From NCBI RefSeq assembly GCF_001431645.1, contig NZ_LLXU01000058.1, forward strand, positions 149,150 through 213,149: a DNA stretch of 64,000 nucleotides. Reading direction: 5' to 3'. The notes beneath the pieces were generated by a model. That model ran no database searches. It worked only from the letters and a program-made list of their open reading frames with translations, and was not told the origin of the DNA. The position numbers were made by a program, and so were the translations under genes. Of the stretch, positions 52,576 through 61,062 are shown piece by piece. Source of the stretch: Stenotrophomonas panacihumi. GTDB taxonomy: Bacteria; Pseudomonadota; Gammaproteobacteria; Xanthomonadales; Xanthomonadaceae. Each line of letters starts with the position of its first letter. The first letter of the stretch is position 1.

Positions 52576-53091
52576 TCAGAGGCGGATGGCGTAGTACGCC
52601 AGCAGCTCGCGCTCCGGCGCGATTCGGTACTCGCCTTCGCGTTTCAGGCCGAGCTTTTCCAGCAGGCCGACGGAGGCCGGGTTGTCCGGCGAGACGATGG
52701 CGCACAGCGCCTTCAACCCGAGCATGTCGCGCGCGTAGGCCATCACGCCGCGCGCGGCTTCCTCGGCATAGCCGTGGCCCCGATACGCGCCGAGCAGCGC
52801 ATAGCCGATATCCGGCAATGCCAGGTCGGGGCGCTGGATCAGGCCGGCGGTCCCGATGAACGTGCCGCCCTCGCGCACCTCGATGGCGTAGTGGCCGAAG
52901 CCATGCACGGCGTACTGCGCGCCGTGCCAGCCGGCCAGGTAATCGCGAGCCTGGGCCTCGGTGCGCACCTGGCGGTCGCCAATGCCGGCGATGAAGCCCG
53001 GGTCGTTGAGCAGCGCGAGCATGTTCGCCGCGTCGCGCTCGGGCGAGAGCTCGCGCAGGTGCAGGCGACGCGTCTGGATCAGGGCAGGCAT
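52576..53091 (-). CDS. GNAT family N-acetyltransferase (RimJ/RimL-like)
   Basis: This 171-aa protein has the GNAT fold. TRRLHLRELSPERDAANML is typical of the RimJ/RimL group, LPDIGYALLGAYRGHGYAEEAARGVM holds the acetyl-CoA pyrophosphate loop (the R-G-x-G-Y-A segment), and ALCAIVSPDNPASVGLLEKLG is the motif B region. The substrate may be a protein N-terminus or a small amine. It starts 58 bp below the helicase stop and ends 2 bp from yceH. Confidence 0.85.
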   Translation of the reverse strand: MPALIQTRRLHLRELSPERDAANMLALLNDPGFIAGIGDRQVRTEAQARDYLAGWHGAQYAVHGFGHYAIEVREGGTFIGTAGLIQRPDLALPDIGYALLGAYRGHGYAEEAARGVMAYARDMLGLKALCAIVSPDNPASVGLLEKLGLKREGEYRIAPERELLAYYAIRL

Positions 53092-53149
53092 GCGAGGTTC
53101 TCGTGGTGCGGAGGCACAGCCTGACCGCACGCGCGGAGGCCCGCAAGCC

Positions 53150-55126
53150 TCAATCGAACAGCGCCTGGATCGCCGCCAGGCCGGCGCTCGCGCGTTCCTT
53201 CTTGCGCTCGGCGTCGGCCACGGGGTCGGCGCCGTCGCGCTGGATTTCCCCGGCAGGAATCTCGTCGAAGAAACGGCTCGGCTTGAGGCGGATCTGCTCG
53301 CCGAACTTGCGGGTGAGCTTGCTGTGGCTCATCCACAGCTGCTCCTTGGCACGGGTGATGCCCACGTAGAGCAGCCGGCGTTCTTCCTGCAGGTTGCCTT
53401 CCTCCAGGCTGACTTCATGCGGCAGCACGCCGTCCTCGCAGCCGACGATGAAGACGTAGCGGAACTCCAGACCCTTGGAAGCATGCAGGGTCATCATGCG
53501 CACCTGGTTGCCGCCGTCGTCCTTGTCGTTGCGCGACAGCAGCGCGAGCTGCGCGGCCAGGTCACCGGCACTGGCGCCGCGCGGGCCGCCCTCGAACCAT
53601 TCCGCCAGTTCCTCCAGGTTCGCCTTGCGGCGCTGGAAGCCCGCTTCGTCCTTGCTCTGGTTACGCAGGTCGGTGAGCAGGCCGGACTTCTCGGCCAGCT
53701 TGCGCACCAGGTCCGCGGCCGGCAGCACGGCGGACTGCTGGCGCAGCTCGCGCAGGATGTCGGTGAACGCGCTCAGGCCGTTGGCCGCGCGCGGCGGCAG
53801 GTGCTGCAGCGCGCCCATCGATTCGGCCGCGCGCGACATCGGCACGTGCTTGCTGGCGGCCAGCTCGGCCAGCTTGGCCAGCGAGCCGGCGCCCACCTCG
53901 CGCTTGGGCGACTGCACGGCGCGCAGGAACGCCGCGTCATCGTCCGGATTGACGATCAGCCGCAGCCAGGACAGCAGGTCCTTCACTTCCTGGCGTTCGA
54001 GGAACGCCGTGCCGCCGGTGAGGTGGTAAGGCACGCGCAGCAGCTGCATGGCCTTTTCCAGCGGGCGCGACTGGAAATTGCCGCGGAACAGGATGCAGAA
54101 GTCGCTCCACGGCACCTGCTTGGAGGTGGCGAGATAGGAAATCTCGGCGGCGACCTTCTCCGCTTCATGCTCACTGTCGCGGCATTCCCATACGCGGATG
54201 CGCTCGCCGTCGGCCTGGTCGCTCCACAGCGTCTTCAGGTGCTCGTGCGGGTTGTGCGCGATCAGCGCGTTGGCCGCGCGCAGCACGCGGTTGGAGCAGC
54301 GGTAGTTCTGCTCGAGCTTGACGATCTCCAGCTTGGGGTAGTCGCGCCCCATCTGCAGCAGGTTGTCCGGGTTGGCGCCGCGCCAGGCGTAGATGCTCTG
54401 GTCGTCGTCGCCCACGCAGGTGAAGTTGCCGCGCTCGCCGGCGAGCATCTTCAGCAGGCGGTACTGGGCATCGTTGGTGTCCTGGCACTCGTCGACCAGC
54501 AGGTAGCCGATGCGCTCGCGCCAGGCCATCACGATCTCTGGGTTGGATTCGAGGATCTGCACCGGCAGGCGGATCAGGTCGTCGAAGTCCACCGCGTTGA
54601 ACGTGGTCAGGCGCGCCTGGTAACGCTCGTAGAGGCTGGCGGCTTCCTTCTCGCGGTTGCTGCGCGCCGCTTCCATCGCCTGCTGTGGCGAGAGGCCGGC
54701 GTTCTTGGCGCGCGAGATCAGGTTCCTGGCGTCCTCGATGACGTCGGGCTTGGCGCCGTGCAGCAGGTCTTTCACCTGCGCGGCGGCATCGTCCGAGTCG
54801 AAGATCGAAAAGCCGCGCTTGAGGCCGGCGGCCTCGTGCTCGACCTGCAGGAACTTCAGCCCCAGCGCGTGGAAGGTGCAGATGGTCAGGCCATCGGCCG
54901 CCTCGCCACGGATGCGCTTGCCCACGCGCTCGCGCATTTCCTTCGCCGACTTGTTGGTGAAGGTGATGGCGGCGATGCGACGGGCGGGGTAGCGGTGGGT
55001 CGCGATCAGGTGGGCGATCTTCTCCACGATCACGCGCGTCTTGCCGCTGCCGGCGCCAGCCAGCACCAACAGGGGACCTTCGCAGTGCAGGACCGCGGCG
55101 CGCTGGGGGGGATTGAGACCGTGCAT
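53150..55126 (-). CDS. rep: ATP-dependent DNA helicase Rep
   Basis: This 658-aa superfamily 1A 3'-5' helicase has MHGLNPPQRAAV, Walker A LAGAGSGKTRV (about 23-33), AITFTNKSAKEM, Walker B LLVDECQDTN, CVGDDDQSIYAWRGAN, QNYRCSNRVLRAANALI and the late motifs VRMMTLHASKGLEF and RLLYVGITRA. The length near 660 and the LNPPQ start fit Rep rather than UvrD (about 720). Rep clears proteins ahead of the replication fork. GGAAG upstream of 55126 supports this start. The open frame runs on upstream but is not helicase-like. Confidence 0.95.
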   Translation of the reverse strand: MHGLNPPQRAAVLHCEGPLLVLAGAGSGKTRVIVEKIAHLIATHRYPARRIAAITFTNKSAKEMRERVGKRIRGEAADGLTICTFHALGLKFLQVEHEAAGLKRGFSIFDSDDAAAQVKDLLHGAKPDVIEDARNLISRAKNAGLSPQQAMEAARSNREKEAASLYERYQARLTTFNAVDFDDLIRLPVQILESNPEIVMAWRERIGYLLVDECQDTNDAQYRLLKMLAGERGNFTCVGDDDQSIYAWRGANPDNLLQMGRDYPKLEIVKLEQNYRCSNRVLRAANALIAHNPHEHLKTLWSDQADGERIRVWECRDSEHEAEKVAAEISYLATSKQVPWSDFCILFRGNFQSRPLEKAMQLLRVPYHLTGGTAFLERQEVKDLLSWLRLIVNPDDDAAFLRAVQSPKREVGAGSLAKLAELAASKHVPMSRAAESMGALQHLPPRAANGLSAFTDILRELRQQSAVLPAADLVRKLAEKSGLLTDLRNQSKDEAGFQRRKANLEELAEWFEGGPRGASAGDLAAQLALLSRNDKDDGGNQVRMMTLHASKGLEFRYVFIVGCEDGVLPHEVSLEEGNLQEERRLLYVGITRAKEQLWMSHSKLTRKFGEQIRLKPSRFFDEIPAGEIQRDGADPVADAERKKERASAGLAAIQALFD

Positions 55127-55240
55127 GGAGACTTCCGTGGGCCGCCGCATTGTAGCCGGGACTGTGACTGGCTCATCAGCTTGACGGACCCGATGGGTTG
55201 CAGTATCTGGGCCATTCCCCTGGTGGCAACGGAGGCTTCC

Positions 55241-55987
55241 ATGCGGTTTCCCCTGGCCCTCCTGGCCGCCTCGATGGCGGCAGTGCTGGCGGCGGCCCCG
55301 GCGCGTGCCTCGGACGAGTCCGGACTTCCCGGCGTGGCGCCGGGCGACTACGAGGTCGTCCTGTCCGAAAGCTTCATGCAGTCGCATCCGGACATGCTGT
55401 ATCGGATGCGCGGGCTCGGCGCGCTCAATCGGGGCGAAGGACGCCAGGCCGAAGACAACTTCCGCCGCGCAGCCAAGTACGCCGACAAGCTCTCGCAGGC
55501 GTTCATCGCGCAGATGCTGTGGGAGGGGCGTGGCATCGCGCAGGATCGGGCGCTGGCCTATGCCTGGATGGACCTGGCGGCCGAACGCGGCTCGCCGATG
55601 CTGGTCGCCGAACGCGAGCGCTACTGGGACGCACTCGACGAGGCGCAGCGCGCGCGCGCCGTGGCGGAAGGCAAGGCGATCTATGCCCGGTATGCCGACG
55701 ACGTGGCCAAGCCCCGACTCGAAACCGAGATGCGCCGATCGCGCAAGAACGAGGCGGTTGGCAGCCGGCTGGGCAGCGTGGTGACGCAAGTGAACGTTTG
55801 CATCGGCGACTGGAAGGTCAGCGACATGCAACTGGTGTGCAACCGGAGCATCGCGGCGGAACACTATTACCAGGACCGGTTCTGGAAACCTGCCGACTAC
55901 TGGAAGTGGCAAGAGCAGCAGATCAGCGTGCCCAAGGGCGAGATCCAGCTGGGCACGCCCGAAACCGTGAAGAAGGATGGAACCTGA
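55241..55987 (+). CDS. Secreted Sel1-like paralogue 1
   Basis: This 248-aa protein has a signal peptide (MRFPLALLAASMAAVLAAAPARA). A Sel1/TPR-like helical middle (about 60-130; EDNFRRAAKYADKLSQA, ALAYAWMDLAAERGSP) leads to the family motif ARYADDVAKPRLETEMRR, a Cys pair (VNVCIGDW and LVCNRS) and a W-rich end (FWKPADYWKWQEQQ). Two paralogues follow at 55987 and 57470. The Shine-Dalgarno GGAGG is perfect. Function is unknown; Sel1-like repeats usually bind proteins. Its last base overlaps the next start. Confidence 0.78.
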   Translation: MRFPLALLAASMAAVLAAAPARASDESGLPGVAPGDYEVVLSESFMQSHPDMLYRMRGLGALNRGEGRQAEDNFRRAAKYADKLSQAFIAQMLWEGRGIAQDRALAYAWMDLAAERGSPMLVAERERYWDALDEAQRARAVAEGKAIYARYADDVAKPRLETEMRRSRKNEAVGSRLGSVVTQVNVCIGDWKVSDMQLVCNRSIAAEHYYQDRFWKPADYWKWQEQQISVPKGEIQLGTPETVKKDGT

Positions 55988-56724
55988 TGATGAAGACCGC
56001 CTGCGCCCTCGCGCTTCCGCTCCTGCTGGCATTGCCCTTCGCGGCCGGTGCCCAGTCCTATGGCCAGATGCTGGGCAGCTCGCCGCGCATGGACGACCCA
56101 AACGTGGCCGCTTCCGAGGCGATGGAAGACGCCCATCCCGACCAGCGCTTCCGCCGCCTCGGCTATGAAGCCGCGCAGAAGGGCCGCACGGAAGACGCCC
56201 GGCGCTACTACCGCACGGCGTCGCGCTACGGCGACAAGATCTCGCAGGCCGCGCTGGCCGAGCTGATGTGGACCGGACAAGGCGGCGAAACCGATCGCGC
56301 CTTGGGCTACGCATGGATGGACCTGGCCGCCGAGCGCGGCACGCCCTACCTGCTCGCCAAGCGCGAGCACTATTGGGAACAGATGGATGACGGCGAGCGC
56401 CAGCGCGCCCTGCAGGAAGGCGTGGCGGTGTATTCGGAATACGGCGACAAGGTCGCCAAACCGCGCCTGGAACGGGTGATGCGCAAGGAGCGCACCCAGG
56501 TGACCGGCAGCCGCACCGGCTTCATCGGCACGCTGGACGTGTACCTCATGGAGCCTTCCACGGCCTCCGGTTCGCGCGTGATCGCGCAGCAGTACTACCA
56601 GGGCAAGTACTGGAAGCCCGACGAATACTGGAAGAGCCAGGACAAGCTGATCGAGCGCCAAGGCCAGGTGCACGTCGGCGCGGTCGAGGTTCCCGACGAA
56701 GCTCCCGCCGAACCCAGGCACTGA
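55987..56724 (+). CDS. Secreted Sel1-like paralogue 2
   Basis: This 245-aa protein has a signal peptide (MMKTACALALPLLLALPFAAGAQ). It then shows the same plan as its neighbours: ARRYYRTASRYGDKISQAALAE, ALGYAWMDLAAERGTPY, VYSEYGDKVAKPRLERVMRK and KYWKPDEYWKSQDKL. It lacks the Cys pair of paralogue 1 and ends in a short charged/Pro tail. Its start overlaps the paralogue 1 stop (TGATGATG), so the pair is coupled. tdk follows after 39 bp and may share the transcript. Confidence 0.78.
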   Translation: MMKTACALALPLLLALPFAAGAQSYGQMLGSSPRMDDPNVAASEAMEDAHPDQRFRRLGYEAAQKGRTEDARRYYRTASRYGDKISQAALAELMWTGQGGETDRALGYAWMDLAAERGTPYLLAKREHYWEQMDDGERQRALQEGVAVYSEYGDKVAKPRLERVMRKERTQVTGSRTGFIGTLDVYLMEPSTASGSRVIAQQYYQGKYWKPDEYWKSQDKLIERQGQVHVGAVEVPDEAPAEPRH

Positions 56725-56763
56725 GCGCAGGCCGATGCCGGCCATGCCGCTAGAATTGGCGGC

Positions 56764-57384
56764 ATGGCCAAGCTCTATTTCTATTATTCGGCGATGAATG
56801 CGGGCAAGACGACGACCTTGCTGCAGTCCGCCCACAACTATCGCGAGCGCGGCATGCGCACGCTGATCCTCACGCCCAAGCTGGACCATCGCGCCGGCAG
56901 CGGCGTGGTGGCCTCGCGCATCGGCCTGCGGGCCGAAGGCGTGTCGTTCGATCGCGACCGCGACCTGCTGCGGCTGGTCGAAGAGGACATCGCCGGGCTC
57001 GGCAAGCTGGACTGCGTGCTGGTGGACGAAGCCCAGTTCCTCACCCGCGCGCAGGTCTGGCAGCTCAGCGAGGTGGTCGACCAGCTGCGCATCCCGGTGC
57101 TGTGCTACGGCCTGCGCACCGACTTCCGCGGCGAGCTGTTCGAGGGCAGCCAGTACCTGCTGGCGTGGGCCGACGAGATGCAGGAGATCAAGACGATCTG
57201 CCATACCGGCAGCAAGGCGACGATGACCGTGCGCGTGGATGAGCACGGCCACGCGGTGCAGGATGGGCCGCAGGTGGAGATCGGCGGCAACGAGCGCTAC
57301 GTGTCGGTGAGCCGCGCGGAATACAAGCGGATCATGCGTGGCGAAGGACGCATCGAGCCGCTGCAGGAGTCGCTGCCCTGGTGA
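56764..57384 (+). CDS. tdk: Thymidine kinase (type II)
   Basis: This 206-aa enzyme phosphorylates thymidine for salvage. The start [20 protein letters not shown] holds the P-loop (about 8-17). [17 protein letters not shown] and [21 protein letters not shown] follow, as do [17 protein letters not shown] and [15 protein letters not shown]. The E. coli-type zinc site (CFCGRKA and SVCRKHY) is mostly lost: here it reads CHTGSKA and SVSRAEY, keeping one Cys of the four ligands. The rest is intact, so it is likely active. It lies between Sel1-like paralogues 2 and 3. Confidence 0.95.
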   Translation: MAKLYFYYSAMNAGKTTTLLQSAHNYRERGMRTLILTPKLDHRAGSGVVASRIGLRAEGVSFDRDRDLLRLVEEDIAGLGKLDCVLVDEAQFLTRAQVWQLSEVVDQLRIPVLCYGLRTDFRGELFEGSQYLLAWADEMQEIKTICHTGSKATMTVRVDEHGHAVQDGPQVEIGGNERYVSVSRAEYKRIMRGEGRIEPLQESLPW

Positions 57385-57469
57385 ATGCGCGCGCGGGCTA
57401 GGTCGTTGGTTGGGTTGTCCGCGCGGCGGGATTGTGGAAAATCCAGTCGAAGTCTCAAGGAGAGAGATC

Positions 57470-58210
57470 ATGCGACATGCATTTCGCCTGTGTGCGCTCG
57501 GGCTGGCCTTCGGCTTGTTCGCCCAGCCCGCATCGGCCACCGATCCCACGCGGGCCTTCCAGGATTTTCCCGCCGAAGTGCTCACGGACGGCTTCCTCGA
57601 AGCGCACCTGGATCTTTTCTATCGCAAGGCAGGCACCGCCGCAGACAAGCGCGGTGACTTCGCCGAGGCGCGCAAGCAATACCAGCTCGCCGCGCGCTAT
57701 GCCGACAAGCCTTCGCAGGCCCGCCTGGGCGAAATCTACTGGGAAGGCCAGGGCGTGCAGGCCGATCACGTGATGGGCTTCCTGTGGATGGCGCTGGCCG
57801 CCGAGCGTGGCTACGACGCGTTCGCGGCCCGCAAGATGCAGTACTGGAACGCGCTCACGCCCGACGAACGCAAGCGCGCGGTGACGCTGGACCAGAAGAT
57901 GCTCGGCGAATACGGCGACGCCGTGGCCAAGCCTCGGCAGGCGACGGTGATGCGTCGCGAGGCGTTGCGCGGCACCGGCGGGCTGCTGGGTTATTCGGGC
58001 GCCTCGTCGCTGTCGATCACCACCGCGCGCGGCGGCAACATCGACCCGGAAGTGTTCTACGCCAAGGAGTTCTGGGAACCCGAGGCGTATTGGCAGATGC
58101 AGGACTACGTCTGGGACGGCCGCAGCCCGGGCCGCGTCGATATCGGCGAAGTGCAGGACCTCGGCAAGCAGCCGCCGTCCGATGCCAAGCCCAAGGACGA
58201 GCATCCCTGA
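57470..58210 (+). CDS. Secreted Sel1-like paralogue 3
   Basis: This 246-aa protein has a signal peptide (MRHAFRLCALGLAFGLFAQPASA). It repeats the plan of the two upstream paralogues: EARKQYQLAARYADKPSQARLGE, VMGFLWMALAAERGYD, LGEYGDAVAKPRQATVMRR and FWEPEAYWQMQD. AAGGAGAGAG is a very strong ribosome site. It is the most diverged of the three and is separated from them by tdk, which suggests duplication before tdk moved between, or a conserved mixed cluster. It converges on opgD with a 42-bp gap. Confidence 0.78.
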   Translation: MRHAFRLCALGLAFGLFAQPASATDPTRAFQDFPAEVLTDGFLEAHLDLFYRKAGTAADKRGDFAEARKQYQLAARYADKPSQARLGEIYWEGQGVQADHVMGFLWMALAAERGYDAFAARKMQYWNALTPDERKRAVTLDQKMLGEYGDAVAKPRQATVMRREALRGTGGLLGYSGASSLSITTARGGNIDPEVFYAKEFWEPEAYWQMQDYVWDGRSPGRVDIGEVQDLGKQPPSDAKPKDEHP

Positions 58211-58252
58211 GCCGATGCGCCGCGCCTTGATCGGGGCGCGGCGCGCTCACGC

Positions 58253-59854
58253 TCAGTAGAGCTTGCGCTCCGACGCCGGCGGCGGCGTCCACTGGTACAG
58301 CCAGGTTTCTGTGAGCGGCTTGCCCTGCAGGCGCAGGTACAGGCGGATGTCGATCTGCTGCGTCGAATCGTCCGGCGGCACCACGTCGAACATCGCGCGG
58401 TAGCCGGAGATCTCGTGCAGCGGCCGCGCCGAAACGATCTCGGTCTTGCCGCGCGACACCTGCAGCACGGCTTCGACCTGCAGGTTGTTGGCCTTGGCCA
58501 ATGCGGCGAGCTCCCCACCGGCGAAATCCACCGCGAAGCGCCAGGAGAAATGCTCGCGCTTCTGGCCGATCACCCCGCCCAGGCCGGTGCGCGTGGCCAC
58601 GCACAGCGCCAGCGGCGAGGACGCCGGCGGATGCGCGCCCCAGTACAGGCGATAGCCGACCAGCAGCTCCTGGCCCGGCTGCGGCTTGGCTTCCGGGTTC
58701 CAGAACGCGACGATGTTGTCGAAGGTCTCGTCCACGGTAGGGATTTCGACCAGCTGCACCGAGCCCTTGCCCCAGCCAGCCTTGGGTTCCACCCACAGGC
58801 ACGGACGCTTCTCGTAGAAGACGCCGTCGTCCTGGTAATGGTCGAAGTTGCGGTCGCGCTGCAGCAGGCCGAAGCCGCGCGGGTTCTCGTCGACGAACAT
58901 GTTGAAGCGCAGGTGCGGCGGATTGGCCAGCGGACGCCAGATCCACTCGCCGCTGCCCGTCCACATCGACAGGCCATCGGTATCGTGGATTTCCGGGCGC
59001 CAGTCCCACGCCATGCGGCGGTCGTTCTCGCCGGTCTGGTACATGCTCGTGCACGGCGCGATGCCCAGGCGCTCGATGGTCTTGCGCGGGTACAGCGCGC
59101 TGTCGATGTCCATGATCAGCACTTCGCCGTTGGTGATGGCGAAGCGGTAGGCGCCGGCGACGCTGGGCGAATCCAGCAGGCCGTAGACGACGACGGTGTT
59201 GGAGTCGGCCGCCGGCTTTTCCAGGTAGTAGGCGATGAAGTCCGGGAATTCCTCCGGCTTGCCGGTGCCGGTATCGATCGCCAGGCCGCGCGCGGACTGG
59301 CCGTACTGGCCTTCGGCGCCGACCGCGCGGAAATAACTGGCGCCCAGGAAGGCGGCGAAGTCGCGGTTGGTGTCCTGGCGGGTGTTGAGCCGGAAGCCGG
59401 CGAAGCCCAGGTCGCGCGGCAGGCCCTTGCCCTGCAGGCCGCTCTTGCCGTAATCGAACGCGGCCGGATCGTACGCCAGCTCCTGCGCCTTGCCGTCCAG
59501 CACTTCGAACATGCGTACCGGCGAATGGAAGTACAGGCCGAGGTGGAAGAACTTCGCCTGGAACTTGCCGGGCTTGTCCGCCCACAGGGCATGGTCCTGG
59601 CGATAGCCGATGGACTGGTACTGGTCCCAGGTCAGGCTTTCCACCGGGCCGGGCAGCACGCGCTTGTGGGTCTGGTACGGCGCGTTGGCCAATGCCCGCG
59701 CCTGGCCCTTCAGCCAGGCGAAGTCGAACGGCTGCGGCTCGCCCAGGCGGCGCAGGCCCACGGCGTCGGCGGCCAGGGCCCAGCCCGGGATCGTCGGCAG
59801 GCCGAGACCGGCGAGCGCGGCGGCGGCGTTCTTGAGGAATTGGCGTCTTTCCAT
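58253..59854 (-). CDS. opgD: Glucan biosynthesis protein D (periplasmic, Tat-exported)
   Basis: This 533-aa protein begins MERRQFLKNAAAALAGLG, a twin-arginine signal (Arg3-Arg4). The MdoG-type fold follows: WLKGQARALANAPYQTHKRVLPG, LTWDQYQSIGYR, SPVRMFEVLDG, FGLLQRDRNFDHYQD and WVEPKAGWGKGSVQLVEIPT are signature segments of OpgG/OpgD. OpgD shapes osmoregulated periplasmic glucans. Among OpgG/OpgD relatives the Tat signal is the mark of OpgD. The ATG at 59854 was chosen for that signal. It is 85 bp downstream of the DUF4380 gene on the same strand. Confidence 0.93.
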   Translation of the reverse strand: MERRQFLKNAAAALAGLGLPTIPGWALAADAVGLRRLGEPQPFDFAWLKGQARALANAPYQTHKRVLPGPVESLTWDQYQSIGYRQDHALWADKPGKFQAKFFHLGLYFHSPVRMFEVLDGKAQELAYDPAAFDYGKSGLQGKGLPRDLGFAGFRLNTRQDTNRDFAAFLGASYFRAVGAEGQYGQSARGLAIDTGTGKPEEFPDFIAYYLEKPAADSNTVVVYGLLDSPSVAGAYRFAITNGEVLIMDIDSALYPRKTIERLGIAPCTSMYQTGENDRRMAWDWRPEIHDTDGLSMWTGSGEWIWRPLANPPHLRFNMFVDENPRGFGLLQRDRNFDHYQDDGVFYEKRPCLWVEPKAGWGKGSVQLVEIPTVDETFDNIVAFWNPEAKPQPGQELLVGYRLYWGAHPPASSPLALCVATRTGLGGVIGQKREHFSWRFAVDFAGGELAALAKANNLQVEAVLQVSRGKTEIVSARPLHEISGYRAMFDVVPPDDSTQQIDIRLYLRLQGKPLTETWLYQWTPPPASERKLY

Positions 59855-59939
59855 GGGCCGTTTGGCAGCAGGTGGGGGAAGAACGCACATCATAGCCAGC
59901 CGGTCGGCGAACCGATGGCTGGCCGATGAATACGCGCCG

Positions 59940-60998
59940 TCAGGGCGCGCAGGCGCCTTCCAGCTGCAGGCGGACCGCGTGGTGGCAGAGGAAGTCGCGT
60001 TGCGCCTTGAGTTCGTCCGGGCCGTCATAGCGCAGCAGCGTCCAGCGTTCGGCCGCGTGCATGCGTTCGCCCGGGGCGAGCTGGCGATAGGGGGCGTGGA
60101 CTTCCATTTCCATCAGGCCCTGCCCCCGCGCGTAGGACGGCGCATCGAGATAGAGCTCGACCTGGCCCTGCTCCGGATGGATGCGCTCGCGCGGCTGGTG
60201 CTCGAAGCGGATGAGCAGCATCTGGTGGCCCGCGAAGCCGGCCATCCAGCCGGAGGACGGCTGCAGGCGATACTTGCCGCGCTGGATCAGCGGCGAGTCG
60301 GCCGATTGCGCGGTGAGCACGAACAGGCCGGCGTTCCAGGCGTGCCGCGGCGCGGTGGTGCCCGGATCGGTGGAGGCCTGCAGGTCGATATCCCGCTCCG
60401 CATCGGCTACCGGCACGAACACCCGGGTGTCGGCGGCGACGCGCGTGTTGAACCAGAGATCCCACGACACCGGCGTGGCGCGCACGTTGCGGGCCTGCGC
60501 TTCCACCCACACGGTGTCCGGCGACTCTTCGTCCAGGCGAACCTGCTTGCGCAGGCGCACGCCGGTCACGGGACTGTCGATGCCTTCCACGGTGAACTGG
60601 CGTGCGTCCCGGGATCGCACGCGCACGTTGGCCAAGGAGAGATAGGGATCGGGCGGCCAGTTCGCGGCGGCGTCGCGGCGCGCGGGATTGACGTCCTGGT
60701 GCAGCCACCATTGGCTTTGCGGGCCGACCCATACGTCATGGCCGAGATACGGAATATCGCCTGCCGTCGCGGACAACGCCGGGCGGGGCTGGTCGCGGAT
60801 GGCCGCCTCGCCGATCTTCAGCACGTTGGGTTCGCCGACCAGGTGCCAGGACAGGATGCGGCCGCCGAAAGCGGGCGTGGCTTCCAGCCTGACGGTGCCG
60901 TTGTCGAGCACGAGGCGGGAGGTATCCGGGCCGGCCGCCGCGGGTGCGATGCTAGCGACCAAGCCGAGCAAGAGAAAAGAACCGTGGAGTGCGCGCAT
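59940..60998 (-). CDS. DUF4380 family exported protein
   Basis: This 352-aa protein has a signal peptide (MRALHGSFLLLGLVASIAPAAA). It then has a beta-sandwich like galactose mutarotase and glycan-binding folds: LVLDNGTVRLEATPAFGGRILSW at the start, DVWVGPQSQWWLHQDV, VSWDLWFNTRV and PSSGWMAGFAGHQMLLIRFEH. These match DUF4380. A role in binding or trimming a periplasmic glycan is plausible because opgD is next downstream, but this is inferred. The Arg/Cys C-terminus (DFLCHHAVRLQLEGACAP) may form a disulfide. Confidence 0.75.
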   Translation of the reverse strand: MRALHGSFLLLGLVASIAPAAAGPDTSRLVLDNGTVRLEATPAFGGRILSWHLVGEPNVLKIGEAAIRDQPRPALSATAGDIPYLGHDVWVGPQSQWWLHQDVNPARRDAAANWPPDPYLSLANVRVRSRDARQFTVEGIDSPVTGVRLRKQVRLDEESPDTVWVEAQARNVRATPVSWDLWFNTRVAADTRVFVPVADAERDIDLQASTDPGTTAPRHAWNAGLFVLTAQSADSPLIQRGKYRLQPSSGWMAGFAGHQMLLIRFEHQPRERIHPEQGQVELYLDAPSYARGQGLMEMEVHAPYRQLAPGERMHAAERWTLLRYDGPDELKAQRDFLCHHAVRLQLEGACAP

Positions 60999-61062
60999 GT
61001 AGCCCTTCCGCTGCGATCGCCCCTATTGTCACCGCAGCGGCGCGGCGGGCAAAGGCGTTGCG

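Noticed and set aside
53150..56314. A 1054-codon frame extending the Rep helicase N-terminally
   Set aside because: The extension is antisense to two Sel1-like genes and is not helicase-like; GGAAG before 55126 marks the start.
56764..57384. tdk considered as a pseudogene because zinc ligands are missing
   Set aside because: The frame is intact, with P-loop and other active regions conserved, so loss of zinc alone does not imply loss of function.
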